Shown: positions 36,472 to 45,001, counted from the stretch's first letter. The stretch is DNA of 64,000 nucleotides from Alphaproteobacteria bacterium (GCA_013288565.1 JABDBP010000001.1:303-64302); one strand, 5' to 3'. Notes: generated from the sequence alone by a model not told the origin. Program-made: numbers and translations.

Positions 36472-37276
36472 ACTTGGGCTAATTGCTGGCGGTGGGAATC
36501 TACCAAAAATTCTGGTCAGGGAATTACAGGAAAAGCGCGATGTTTTCGTCATCGCCCTCATCGGTGATTGCGAGCCGGAAACCATCGAAAATATTCCGCA
36601 CGAATGGGTGAACATCGCTGCCGTCGGTAAAGCGTTAAACATCCTGAAAGGTAATAACATAACGGAAGTGGTGCTGGCGGGCAGCGTGAAACGCCCGGCA
36701 CTTTCCTCGCTGCGCCCTGATTTTGCTGGAGCGAAATTCCTGGCGAAATTTCTGGCGCGCAAGAGCCAGGGCGATAATGCGATACTTTCGGCGATAATTA
36801 ACTATCTGGAGGAATGCGGCCTCCGCGTGGCGGGCGCGCATGAATTACTTGGCAACCTTCTGGTAGGTGTTGGTGCGCTTGGGAAAATCAAGCCGGACGC
36901 CCGAGTGAAAAAGGATATAGAACTGGCAACACGGACGCTCCGCGAAATCGGAAAGCTTGATATCGGCCAGGCGGCAATCGCCCAGAACGGCAGAATAATC
37001 GGCATTGAAGCAGTGGAAGGAACCGATGAATTGATAAAAAGGTGCGCTCCGTATTTGCGGCAAGATAAGGGCGGAGTTTTGGTAAAAATTAGAAAACCCG
37101 GCCAGGATTTACGCGCCGATTTGCCCACAATCGGGGTGGGGACGGTTGAAAATATCGCAGCCGCCGGAATGGCCGGAATCGCCCTGGAAGCCCGGTCTGC
37201 GCTAGTGCTGGATAAGGCTGAAGCAATAGAATCGGCGAACCGGCACGGTGTTTTCATATTCGGAATAAAACAATGA
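36452..37276 (+). CDS. lpxI: UDP-2,3-diacylglucosamine pyrophosphatase LpxI
   Basis: LpxI hydrolyses UDP-2,3-diacylglucosamine to lipid X by attack on the alpha phosphate. It replaces the unrelated LpxH in alphaproteobacteria. The N-terminal LGLIAGGGNLPKILVRELQ and the GKALNILKGNNITEVVLAGSVKRP block are family signatures. In the C-terminal domain EAVEGTDELIKRCAPY and KPGQDLRADLPTIGVGTVENIA carry the conserved acidic residues. 274 residues. It sits between lpxA and lpxB, overlapping both. Confidence 0.96.
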   Translation: MENQPPKLGLIAGGGNLPKILVRELQEKRDVFVIALIGDCEPETIENIPHEWVNIAAVGKALNILKGNNITEVVLAGSVKRPALSSLRPDFAGAKFLAKFLARKSQGDNAILSAIINYLEECGLRVAGAHELLGNLLVGVGALGKIKPDARVKKDIELATRTLREIGKLDIGQAAIAQNGRIIGIEAVEGTDELIKRCAPYLRQDKGGVLVKIRKPGQDLRADLPTIGVGTVENIAAAGMAGIALEARSALVLDKAEAIESANRHGVFIFGIKQ

Positions 37277-38409
37277 AGATTTTCATAATCGCGGGCGAGG
37301 CCTCTGGCGATTATATTGGTGCGCGTATCATGGCAGCGTTAAAAAATTCAAGCAAAAATGCTATCCGGTTTTTTGGAATCGGCGGTGAATTGATGGCGGA
37401 TGAAGGGCTTCTCAGCATTTTCCCCATGTCCGAAATTGCGCTGATGGGATTTGCCGAAATTATCCCCCATTTGCTGCGGCTTCTGCGGCGCATTAACGAA
37501 ACCGTGGAAAAAATCCGTGAGATAAATCCGGATATTTTAATCACTGTCGATTCGCCAGGATTCAATTACCGCGTGGCGAAAAAAGTAACCGGAGTGAAAA
37601 AAATCCACGTCGTTGCGCCGAGCGTGTGGGCGTATAAGCCCGGCCGCGCAAAAAAAACTGCAGAGATTTTTGACCGGCTGTTGACGTTGCTGCCGTTCGA
37701 GCTGCCGTATTTTACCCGCGAAGGCTTGGCAACCGATTATATAGGCCATCCGCTGATAGAACAGTTTTTAGCCGGTAATGGCCAGGATTTCCGGGAAAAA
37801 CACGGCATCGGAAAATCGGCCCCGGTTATTTTAGTCATGCCAGGAAGTCGGAAGACCGAGCTGAAAAAACTGCTGCCAGTTTTTGAAAAAACCATCGGGC
37901 TATTGGCGAAAAATATAAAAAACCTTCACGCCGTTATCCTGGCGACGCCGCAATTTGCACCACCACTTGTCGAGTGCGCTAAAGTTTGGCCGGTGAAAAC
38001 TATTGTGGTAACGGAGCTTAAGGAAAAGGCAGATGCCAAAGCTGCGGCTAATGTTGCGCTGGTGAAATCCGGCACTGCGGCGCTGGAAATCGCATTGGAA
38101 AATATCCCGATGGTCGTCGCCTATAAAGTAAATCCGGTTTCTGCCTGGCTGGTAAAAAGGATGGTGCGGGTGAACTTCGCAAGCCTGGTAAATATTATTT
38201 TAGGGCGCGAAGCAGTGCCGGAATTCATCCAGGAAAAATGCCGGGCCGAGGCGATCGCGCTGGAACTGGAGAAGCTGCTAATCGATCCACAGGCTAGGGT
38301 GAATCAGGTTTCGCTGCAGAAAATCGCGTTGAACAAATTAGGTTTTGGGCAGGAGCGCGCCCCTAGCGAAAAAGCGGCAGAGATTATACTACGGGAGATT
38401 GGAAGTTAG
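37273..38409 (+). CDS. lpxB: Lipid-A-disaccharide synthase
   Basis: GT19 glycosyltransferase that condenses lipid X and UDP-diacylglucosamine. The family opening IFIIAGEASGDYIGARIM is intact, followed by GIGGELMADEGL, the VAPSVWAYKPGRAKK motif and LVMPGSRKTELKKLLP. Near the C-terminus VKSGTAALEIALENIPMVVAYKVNPVSAWLVKRMVRV completes the signature. 378 residues. Its stop overlaps by four bases the stop of the convergent flbD-like gene. Confidence 0.97.
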   Translation: MKIFIIAGEASGDYIGARIMAALKNSSKNAIRFFGIGGELMADEGLLSIFPMSEIALMGFAEIIPHLLRLLRRINETVEKIREINPDILITVDSPGFNYRVAKKVTGVKKIHVVAPSVWAYKPGRAKKTAEIFDRLLTLLPFELPYFTREGLATDYIGHPLIEQFLAGNGQDFREKHGIGKSAPVILVMPGSRKTELKKLLPVFEKTIGLLAKNIKNLHAVILATPQFAPPLVECAKVWPVKTIVVTELKEKADAKAAANVALVKSGTAALEIALENIPMVVAYKVNPVSAWLVKRMVRVNFASLVNIILGREAVPEFIQEKCRAEAIALELEKLLIDPQARVNQVSLQKIALNKLGFGQERAPSEKAAEIILREIGS

Positions 38410-39707
38410 GCGGCGGTTTTATCCCCGCCATATTCCTTGAGCTTGTTCCGCAAAGTTCGGATGGATATGCCGAGGATATTTGCAGCGTGGGTGCGGTTGC
38501 CGAGGCAATGGTCGAGCGTATTCAATATTAATTCCCGCTCCACGCTTTCCATGGTGCGCCCAATCAGAGTGCCGGAACCCCCGGCGGTGCCGGATTTTGC
38601 TTCCTCCAGCTTACCTGGAAGCATCACCGCTTTTTCATCGATTTCTCCGCCGGTCGCCAACAATACTGCGCGGTGCATGGTGTTTTCCAGTTCGCGCACA
38701 TTGCCGGGCCATGAGTAATTTTCCATCAGCGCCAACGCCGATTTCCCCAGCGCCTTTTCCGGTATGCCGTTTGTGGTGGAATATTTTTTGATAAAATGGC
38801 GGGCGAAAAGTTCAATGTCGGATTTGCGTTCGCGGAGCGGCGGTAGGTGGATGTTGATGATATTGAGGCGAAACAATAAATCCTCGCGGAATCGGCCGTC
38901 TTTCACTTCCCTCACCAAGTCGCGGTTGCTGGTGGCAATGATGCGGATATTGAGTTTCACCGGCTTGGCTCCGCCAACGCGGTCAATTTCCCGCTCCTGG
39001 ACGGCGCGCAATAGTTTTGCCTGCAATTTCGTATCCATTTCGCTGATTTCATCGAGCATCAGTGTGCCGCCTTCGGCTTCCTCGAACTTGCCGATGCGGC
39101 GGGCAATGGCACCGGTAAATGCTCCCTTTTCATGCCCGAACATTTCTGATTCAAGCAGGTTTTCCGGTATCGCCGCACAGTTTACTGAGATAAAATTACC
39201 ATCCGCTCTTTTGCTTTTGCTATGGATATAACGTGCGATCATTTCTTTGCCGGTGCCGGATTCGCCGGTGATGAGGATGTTAGCCTCGGAAGGCGCGACT
39301 TGCGCTGCCATTGCCACCACTTTTTCCATCTGCGGCGATTTGTAGATTAGCGGATTATTTTCATCCGAGATGGCTTCCAGCACTGCCGCGATTAATTCTT
39401 CGTCTGGCGGCAGCGGGATATATTCGCGTGCGCCGGATTTTATGGCGCGCACCGCGTCTTCCGATTTAGCGTTAAGCCCGAATCCGACTACCGGAACGAT
39501 AATCCGCTCGGCGCTTAAAGAATCAATAAGTTTTTTAATATCCAAGGAAACATCTGCCATTATCAATTCGGCGCTTTTGCCGGAGCGTAAAGAATGAAGC
39601 GCATCCTCGATATTGGCGGCATAGGAAACCTTTGCGCCGCGCTTTTCCGCCATGGCAGTTGCAGAATTTATTTGGCTGTTGGCGGCTCCGATTATCAGCA
39701 GGCGCAT
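38406..39707 (-). CDS. flbD: Sigma-54-dependent flagellar regulator (FlbD-like)
   Basis: An NtrC-family activator. Residues about 1-115 are a receiver-like domain. The usual acidic pocket near residues 8-10 is replaced by IGAAN, while an aspartate is kept in LIMADVSL. The central AAA+ domain (about 120-350) has the Walker A GESGTGKE, GAFTGA loop for sigma-54 contact, and the LMLDEISEM Walker B. A Fis-type helix-turn-helix (NRTHAANILGISIRTLRNKLKEY) closes the protein. The degenerate receiver and location next to motA-fliN-fliH-fliG-fliF match FlbD of Caulobacter, which controls late flagellar genes together with FliX. Another NtrC-like role cannot be excluded. Confidence 0.88.
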   Translation of the reverse strand: MRLLIIGAANSQINSATAMAEKRGAKVSYAANIEDALHSLRSGKSAELIMADVSLDIKKLIDSLSAERIIVPVVGFGLNAKSEDAVRAIKSGAREYIPLPPDEELIAAVLEAISDENNPLIYKSPQMEKVVAMAAQVAPSEANILITGESGTGKEMIARYIHSKSKRADGNFISVNCAAIPENLLESEMFGHEKGAFTGAIARRIGKFEEAEGGTLMLDEISEMDTKLQAKLLRAVQEREIDRVGGAKPVKLNIRIIATSNRDLVREVKDGRFREDLLFRLNIINIHLPPLRERKSDIELFARHFIKKYSTTNGIPEKALGKSALALMENYSWPGNVRELENTMHRAVLLATGGEIDEKAVMLPGKLEEAKSGTAGGSGTLIGRTMESVERELILNTLDHCLGNRTHAANILGISIRTLRNKLKEYGGDKTAA

Positions 39708-39729
39708 AGCTTACCTAATTATTGTCTAA

Positions 39730-40515
39730 TTACAGGAAATATTTTACTCTTTTCGCTGGCGGCAGGATGGAGTTTAACAGGATTTCGAGGCGGCGCGGAT
39801 TTTCCTTCTTGCCGATGGAAGTGGCGGTTTTCGTATACATCCGCATGATCAGGACTTCCTGCTTGGAATTCCTCTCTAGCTTGGTTGCCAAGGGCTGGAA
39901 CAGCATATAGGAAAGCGCCGCACCATAGAAAGTACCGAGCAGCGCCACCGCCATTGCCGCGCCGATGGTCGATGGATCGCTCAAAGCCCCGAGCATCTGT
40001 ATCAGCCCGATCAGCGTTGCGATCAGCCCCATTGCCGGCGAGATTTCCGCCGATTTTCGCAGGATGGAGGAACTGCGCAAATGACGATCGACCATCGCGC
40101 CGATTTCCTGGAGCATTATCCTTTCCACCTCTTCATGCGGCGTGCCGTCGACTATCATATTGACGCCGCGCTCGAGGAAATTATTGTGCTTAAACAACCC
40201 GGTTTGGCTTTGCAGGCCGAGCAATCCTTTTTTCCTTGCCGCTTCCGCCAGTTCCAGTGCTTTTTTCGCAGCGGTGGATAAATCCTCGCCGTGGTAAAAA
40301 ATGGTTTTGCCGATGACTTTCTGCGCGTTTAGCAGCTCTGGAATCGAGAAACAAGCGGCGGTTAGTGCATATGTACCGCCAATAACTATTAAGGCTGCGG
40401 GAAGATCGAAGAACGATTTCAACGTGCCGCCGCCGATATGGATGCTTATGATAATGAAGAAGAAAGCGAGTAGAATGCCGATTAACGTTGAAAATTCCCG
40501 GACGATACTTTTCAT
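39730..40515 (-). CDS. motA: Flagellar motor stator protein MotA
   Basis: A 261-residue stator subunit with four membrane helices. These lie at residues about 9-26, 33-50, 150-170 and 180-200 (MGLIATLIGLIQMLGALSD and GAAMAVALLGTFYGAALSYMLF). The family MotA/TolQ/ExbB proton-channel segment is clear, and the N-terminal STLIGILLAFFFIIISIHIGG resembles alphaproteobacterial MotA. It is placed directly after fliN with overlapping ends, in the flagellar operon; no motB lies next to it in the window. PomA-type sodium coupling cannot be distinguished. Confidence 0.9.
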   Translation of the reverse strand: MKSIVREFSTLIGILLAFFFIIISIHIGGGTLKSFFDLPAALIVIGGTYALTAACFSIPELLNAQKVIGKTIFYHGEDLSTAAKKALELAEAARKKGLLGLQSQTGLFKHNNFLERGVNMIVDGTPHEEVERIMLQEIGAMVDRHLRSSSILRKSAEISPAMGLIATLIGLIQMLGALSDPSTIGAAMAVALLGTFYGAALSYMLFQPLATKLERNSKQEVLIMRMYTKTATSIGKKENPRRLEILLNSILPPAKRVKYFL

Positions 40516-40802
40516 GGTTTATCGTTTTTTATGATTTCGGTCATGGTGATGCCGATTTTATCCTCCACTATCACCACTTCGCCGCGTGCCACCAGCCGGT
40601 CATTGACGAAAATATCTATCGCTTCGCCGACCTTCCTATCCAGCTCCACCACCGCGCCACGCCCGAGTTTCAATAGCTGGCTGATTGGCATGGTGGTTTT
40701 GCCGAGAACAGCGGAAATCTGCACTGGAATCTCATAGACCGCCTGGAGGTCAAGCTCCGAGCCTTCCGCGCCTTCAAGTTGCGTTGGGGTATTTTCCGCC
40801 AT
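40512..40802 (-). CDS. fliN: Flagellar motor switch protein FliN
   Basis: C-ring protein of 96 residues. The SpoA domain is seen in VYEIPVQISAVLGKTTMPISQLLKLGRGAVVELDRKVGEAIDIFVNDRLVARGEVVIVEDKIGI, which is almost the full family consensus. A short acidic N-terminus precedes it. It lies 63 bases downstream of fliH and overlaps motA. Confidence 0.96.
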   Translation of the reverse strand: MAENTPTQLEGAEGSELDLQAVYEIPVQISAVLGKTTMPISQLLKLGRGAVVELDRKVGEAIDIFVNDRLVARGEVVIVEDKIGITMTEIIKNDKP

Positions 40803-40865
40803 GTTTTTTATCTTGTAAAAAACTACCGGATGTTAACCTATTTTGCCAGATAAATTAATAAATTT

Positions 40866-41549
40866 TCACTTAGCTGTTATATTTTGCAGCAGCCTATCCA
40901 CTTCCTGCCACAGCTTTTCGGTATCGTGGTGCGCTTCACCGTTCTGCCAGACGACTCGGCAACCGGTTTCCGGGAGGGCGGAATCGGCCTGTAAATGTAT
41001 TTGGCCAGAAAATCCGCCCGCCTCTTTGAGCTTCACGATTTTCTCCTGAAGCAGGGGCAAGATTTTATCGCTTACGAATATATCTACCTCCTCATGGTTC
41101 ATCAGCATCTGCAGGCAGCTTTTCACCATGGATTCTATTTTTGCCTCGGGAAATTCCTTTAGCGCATCGCCAGCGATTTTTTTGCAGATCGCCATCACGA
41201 CGCCCAGCAGTTCGGCGGTTTTCTGGGCCAGCATTTGATCGAATGCACCGATGACGTTGGCGACTGCGGCCTGGATATCAGCTAGCAGCATGGCGATTTT
41301 CTTATCGACTTCCAGTTTCTCCGTTTCGGCTTTGGCCAAACTTTCCTTCATTCCCTGGTCATGGCCCTCCTTGAATGATTCTGCCTTGGCTTTTTCCAGA
41401 TCAGCTTCGCTGAAGGTTTTTTGTGGCTGGTTGGCTGGCACTGGAGTTTTGCCGGATTCAACGAACTCTTTGGTGTCGGAAAGTGAACCACCATCACCCT
41501 CTGTAGCCTTGCCTTCCAACGCCGGAAAATTAAATCGCTGTACTGCCAT
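40866..41549 (-). CDS. fliH: Flagellar assembly protein FliH (FlbE-like)
   Basis: 227 residues. FliH binds the export ATPase FliI and delivers it to the export gate. A proline/glycine-rich N-terminus precedes a long charged helix (EADLEKAKAESFKEGHDQGMKESLAKAETEKL, about residues 50-85) with GxxxG-like spacing typical of FliH. A C-terminal domain related to the V-type ATPase E subunit follows (LGVVMAICKKIAGDALKEFPE ... CRVVWQNGEAHHDTEKLW). Identity is moderate by sequence but strong by position between fliG and fliN. Confidence 0.85.
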   Translation of the reverse strand: MAVQRFNFPALEGKATEGDGGSLSDTKEFVESGKTPVPANQPQKTFSEADLEKAKAESFKEGHDQGMKESLAKAETEKLEVDKKIAMLLADIQAAVANVIGAFDQMLAQKTAELLGVVMAICKKIAGDALKEFPEAKIESMVKSCLQMLMNHEEVDIFVSDKILPLLQEKIVKLKEAGGFSGQIHLQADSALPETGCRVVWQNGEAHHDTEKLWQEVDRLLQNITAK

Positions 41550-41579
41550 CAGAATATAAAATCACTCATTGGAATTTTC

Positions 41580-42599
41580 CTAATAGATCAGTTGATCTTC
41601 CTCGCCCTTATCGGCAATGACGATTTCGCCCTTGTCCGCCAGATCGCGTGCGATGCCGACGATGTACATTTGCGCATCGTCAACATCGCGCATCCGGACT
41701 GGCCCTTTGGCCTCCATATCCTCTTTTAGAATCTTGGAGGCGCGTTCTGACATGTTCTTGAAGAACAGGCTGCGAATATCCTCCGACGAGCCTTTGAGCG
41801 CGACTGCCAGTTTGTCTTTATCCAGGTTTCTAAGCAAGGCCTGGATGCCCTTGCTGTCCACTCCCGTCAGATCGTCGAAGGTGAACATCAATTCCTTGAT
41901 TTTCTCTGCCGATTCCGGCTCGCGTTTTTCCAGGTTTTCCATGAATTTTTTTTCGGCCTGGCGGTCGAAATTATTGAAGATTTCGGCTATGGCCTCGTAG
42001 CTGTCACGTTTTTTTGCCTTACCCAGGTTGCCGACGAACTCCAGCTGCAGCGTTTTTTCCAGGCTCGCCAGCACCTCCTTCTTTACTGGCTCAATGGTTA
42101 TCATCCGCATTATCACTTCCAGCGCAAAATCCTCCTTCATCACCGAGAGCACTTTAGCCGCTTGCCCCGGCCTGATCCTGGTAAGAACCAGCGCAGCGGT
42201 CTGGGGATATTCGTTCCTTAAATAAGTTGCCAGCACCTCCTCGTTGACATTGCCAAGTTTGTCCCAGGTGGTGCGTCCCGACGGCCCGCTTATGCCCTCC
42301 ATTATTCCGGACACCTTTTCCTTGCCGAGTGCCTTCATCAACAGCTTCTCGGTATTTTCCATGCTGCCGGTAAAAGGGCTGACCTCGGAAATCTGATCGA
42401 CGAATTCACTCATCAGAGTATCCACCGTGTCGGTTTTAACCTGGCCGAGCGTGGACATGGCAAACGAGACTTCCTTTATCTCGTCCTCGTTCATCATGGC
42501 AAAAAGTTTCGACGCATTCTCCTCGCCGATCGCCATCATAACGATCCCGGCTTTCTGGGCTCCGGTTAGCTTTCCGTCAATTCTTGTCCGCGGGGCCAT
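41580..42599 (-). CDS. fliG: Flagellar motor switch protein FliG
   Basis: 339-residue rotor protein that transmits torque from the stator. The N-terminal domain starts LTGAQKAGIVMMAIGEENASKLFAMM. The middle-domain motif is EYPQ here (YLRNEYPQTAALVLTRI), where EHPQ is usual. The C-terminal torque helix region (FTFDDLTGVDSKGIQALLRNLDKDKLAVALKG) keeps the charged residues. The ATG lies immediately after the stop of the four-helix-bundle gene (TAA ATG) and is preceded by the repeat arm rather than a Shine-Dalgarno sequence, so its translation probably depends on coupling. Confidence 0.97.
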   Translation of the reverse strand: MAPRTRIDGKLTGAQKAGIVMMAIGEENASKLFAMMNEDEIKEVSFAMSTLGQVKTDTVDTLMSEFVDQISEVSPFTGSMENTEKLLMKALGKEKVSGIMEGISGPSGRTTWDKLGNVNEEVLATYLRNEYPQTAALVLTRIRPGQAAKVLSVMKEDFALEVIMRMITIEPVKKEVLASLEKTLQLEFVGNLGKAKKRDSYEAIAEIFNNFDRQAEKKFMENLEKREPESAEKIKELMFTFDDLTGVDSKGIQALLRNLDKDKLAVALKGSSEDIRSLFFKNMSERASKILKEDMEAKGPVRMRDVDDAQMYIVGIARDLADKGEIVIADKGEEDQLIY

Positions 42600-43007
42600 T
42601 TATTGAGAGTCTGAGAGTTTGAGAATTTGAGAATCTGAGTTAGATTCTTTCCGTTTCAGAGAATTATACAGAAAATGCAGCATAACGCTAATTTCCTTTA
42701 ATTTTTCATATAGGCCGGAAAAATCAGAATCATCAATATATCCTAGTTTCGTGGATATTATAAGCTGAGTTTCGCATTCTGCGACCGAGCCTTGCGAAAC
42801 TCTGATGAACCTTAAAAACTCTTTCGTCGATTTCCTGCTGCTTCCCTCGGCGATATTAGAAGGGATTGAGATTGCCGCACGGCAAATTTGATTGATAAGC
42901 CGGTATTTTTCCTTTTCCGGAAACTTCTCAGTAGCGACATAAACTTCCTCCACCAATGCTATGGATTTTTGCCAAACCACTAGATCCTTATAACTTTTAA
43001 TACTCAT
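42600..43007 (-). CDS. Four-helix-bundle protein (23S rRNA intervening-sequence / S23 family)
   Basis: 135 residues. The core is textbook for the S23/IVS four-helix-bundle family: SYKDLVVWQKSIALVEEVYVATEKFP, then INQICRAAISIPSNIAEGSSRKSTKEFLRFIRVSQGSVAECETQLII. Family members are typically encoded in intervening sequences of 23S rRNA or as free genes, and are structurally related to the Avd accessory protein of diversity-generating retroelements. The molecular role is not settled. The last 14 residues (SNSDSQILKLSDSQ) are encoded by an 8-bp tandem repeat arm. It sits between fliF and fliG in the same direction and is flanked by inverted arms. No reverse transcriptase or template repeat is nearby. 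Confidence 0.92.
   Translation of the reverse strand: MSIKSYKDLVVWQKSIALVEEVYVATEKFPEKEKYRLINQICRAAISIPSNIAEGSSRKSTKEFLRFIRVSQGSVAECETQLIISTKLGYIDDSDFSGLYEKLKEISVMLHFLYNSLKRKESNSDSQILKLSDSQ
42603..42639. repeat. Arm A of the inverted octad array flanking the four-helix gene
   Basis: 37 bases made of 8-bp units (TTGAGAGT, CTGAGAGT, TTGAGAAT, TTGAGAAT, CTGAG). It lies inside the 3' end of the four-helix gene and ends next to the fliG start. It is inverted relative to 43016-43052, with about 31 of 37 positions complementary. Confidence 0.8.
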
Positions 43008-43015
43008 TTACTTCA

Positions 43016-43052
43016 CTCAAACTCTCAGATTCTCAAACTCTCAGATTCTCAC
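43016..43052. repeat. Arm B of the inverted octad array flanking the four-helix gene
   Basis: On the minus strand this reads GTGAGAAT, CTGAGAGT, TTGAGAAT, CTGAGAGT, TTGAG. It lies between a GGAGG directly after the fliF stop (43056-43052) and the four-helix ATG (43007). In RNA, arms A and B could pair to enclose the gene as in a 23S rRNA intervening sequence. Confidence 0.8.
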
Positions 43053-43056
43053 CTCC

Positions 43057-44667
43057 TCACTTCTGGTTCAACCATGCCCTTATAACTGCCAAAGTCTCTT
43101 CCGGGTTGGTGCTTACCACCTCGGAAACCTGCCTGGCCGAGGACGAACCCATCTTGTGTTGAAGCTTGCCAATATCCAAATCCGTTTCTTCATGATCTTC
43201 GCCGCCGCCTGGACCGGAAATAGCAGCCGTTTCGGCCGCTTCCTGTCCCGGAGCGATCTCAAACGCCCGGTTTACCAGTGGCCGTATCACCAGCAATATC
43301 ACCAATATTGCCACAACGCCTATTACCATGGTTTTTAGGATGTTGTCGAAATCGCGCTTCAGCCAATCGTAAGGTGTTTCGGCTACGGCAAAATCGGTCT
43401 CGCGGTTGAACTGCATGCTGATGACTTCAATAGAATCACCGCGTTTTTCATCGTAACCGATGGTGGATTTTACCAGCGATTTCAGCTTATCCAGCTCCTC
43501 CTGCGAGCGTGGTTCATATTTTGAATCGGCCCTGGTTTTGCCGCCGCTATAGATGCCGTCCACTAGCACTGCCACGGAAATCTTCTTCAACGCGCCGACT
43601 TCCTTGACCTGGCTCTTCGTCACCTTGGAAATCTCGAAATTAGTGGTTTCATCGGTTTTGTCGGTATTGGATGTGCTGGTTGAGCCCGGCGGTTCGGTTT
43701 TGCCGGCGGGAGTCGCCCCTTGTGCATTCGGCAGATTGCCGCTAACGCCGACCGGGGTATTGTTTTGCTTATCAACTGATGAATCCTTTTCCTCAGTGGT
43801 TTGTATCGACCGCGCCACCTGCGTGTTTGGATCATAGCTTTCCGAGTTGGTGGTGATGCGGTCGAAATCCATATCGGCCGAAACTTGCGCCTTCACATTT
43901 CCCGCACCCACCGATTTTTCGAGCAAATTCTCAATTTCCGATTTCAGCCGGTTTTCATAGGAAGCCTTGTATGATTGGTTGGTCTCGGCGATGACTGTCG
44001 GGTCTTTATCATCGGTAGGCTTGGAGAGCATGTTGCCGTTGCCGTCTAGTATGGTGATGCGGTTGGCTTTCAGTCCCGGCACCGCCGAAGCGACCAGGTG
44101 AGTTATCCCGGCAATTTCATCCTTGGATGCGCCCCCTCCAGCACCCTTGAATTTTATCACCACCGAGGCGGAAGGCTCGGATTTTTCGCTGGCGAAAAGC
44201 TCGCGTTTCGGCATCACCAGGTGCACGCGCGCGCTTTCTACCGTAGTTATCGAGGCAATGGTGCGGGATAATTCACCCTCCAATGCGCGGGACAGGTTTA
44301 CGTTATGGACAAAGTTAGATGTGCCGAAAGTTTCCGATTTATCGAATATTTCATAGCCGACGATGGAGCCCTGCGCCGGCAGGCCGGATTGCGCCATGCT
44401 CATGCGCAGCCTCAAAACTTCATCGTTTGGAACCATGACCTGGGTGCCGTTGGCGCGGAGTTCATATTTCACGCCGCTTGCCTCCAATTGCGAAACGATT
44501 TTGGCAGCGTCATCCATCGAGAGATCGCTGTATAGCGTGCTCATTACCGGCGTGGTGAGCCGCATGGTGAGGAAACCCAGGATGACCAGCATAATGACGC
44601 CGGAAACCGCCAGCATTGCAATCCGCATGCCGCCGAGATTCCGGAACGATTGCATCACCGCGTTCAT
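43057..44667 (-). CDS. fliF: Flagellar MS-ring protein FliF
   Basis: 536-residue MS-ring protein. A first membrane helix (residues about 15-37, IAMLAVSGVIMLVILGFLTMRL) leads to the periplasmic ring-building domains (LYSDLSMDDAAKIVSQLEASGVKYEL; ELSRTIASITTVESARVHLVMPKRELF). A serine/threonine/proline-rich linker (about 320-345) follows. The second membrane helix is at about 445-463 (MVIGVVAILVILLVIRPLV). The C-terminal tail (EETLAVIRAWLNQ) is the FliG-binding motif. A promoter with an operator-like palindrome lies about 70-100 bases upstream. It is the first gene of the fliF-fliG-fliH-fliN-motA-flbD block. Confidence 0.97.
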   Translation of the reverse strand: MNAVMQSFRNLGGMRIAMLAVSGVIMLVILGFLTMRLTTPVMSTLYSDLSMDDAAKIVSQLEASGVKYELRANGTQVMVPNDEVLRLRMSMAQSGLPAQGSIVGYEIFDKSETFGTSNFVHNVNLSRALEGELSRTIASITTVESARVHLVMPKRELFASEKSEPSASVVIKFKGAGGGASKDEIAGITHLVASAVPGLKANRITILDGNGNMLSKPTDDKDPTVIAETNQSYKASYENRLKSEIENLLEKSVGAGNVKAQVSADMDFDRITTNSESYDPNTQVARSIQTTEEKDSSVDKQNNTPVGVSGNLPNAQGATPAGKTEPPGSTSTSNTDKTDETTNFEISKVTKSQVKEVGALKKISVAVLVDGIYSGGKTRADSKYEPRSQEELDKLKSLVKSTIGYDEKRGDSIEVISMQFNRETDFAVAETPYDWLKRDFDNILKTMVIGVVAILVILLVIRPLVNRAFEIAPGQEAAETAAISGPGGGEDHEETDLDIGKLQHKMGSSSARQVSEVVSTNPEETLAVIRAWLNQK

Positions 44668-44737
44668 TTAGGCACTGTTCTCCAGAAAATCAGCCATCAA
44701 GAATAATCGCCATCCCCATATAGCGGTTGTTTTATAT

Positions 44738-44766
44738 TTTATAACCACAATATGTTGTGAAGTAAA
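44738..44766 (-). promoter_or_regulatory. Putative fliF promoter with operator-like palindrome
   Basis: On the minus strand TTTACT (44766-44761), 17 bases, TATAAA (44743-44738). The spacer contains CACAA-N4-TTGTG (44746-44759), a perfect inverted repeat placed where a bound regulator would block or remodel the promoter. I see no sigma-54 (GG-N10-GC type) site or CtrA box here. The rest of the gap between tRNA-Lys and fliF (44668-44925) shows nothing else I can name. Confidence 0.45.
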
Positions 44767-44925
44767 GTGGGTTATTGATTGTTTATAAACTCGTGATACT
44801 CTTAAATTTGATCACAATAGCCTTAATCTTCCATTCGTAGAATAATCTTGGACTATCAACATATTGCTGAAGTAGCGATTTTTCCGTATGCTTCGGTTTG
44901 TCCCGCGTCTGTCTTAGGCGTAGGG

Positions 44926-45001
44926 TGGTGGGCTCGGTCGGGATTGAACCGACGACAACACGATTAAGAGTCGCGTGCTCTACCAACTGAGCTACGAGCC
45001 C
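44926..45001 (-). tRNA. tRNA-Lys (anticodon CUU)
   Basis: 76 bases including an encoded CCA. The acceptor stem GGGCTCG pairs with CGAGCCC. The D arm has GCTCAGTTGGTAGAGC, the anticodon stem CGCGA/TCGTG holds the loop CTCTTAA with CTT, and the T arm is GTCGG-TTCAATC-CCGAC. It lies 54 bases downstream of thiC on the same strand. The ORF drawn across it in the track is spurious. Confidence 0.97.

Noticed and set aside
42600-43007. Four-helix gene as the Avd protein of a diversity-generating retroelement
   Set aside because: No reverse transcriptase, template repeat or variable repeat is in the window; the sequence fits the S23/IVS branch better.
44783-44986. 67-residue ORF overlapping tRNA-Lys
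   Set aside because: It runs through the tRNA gene on the same strand and has no coding features.
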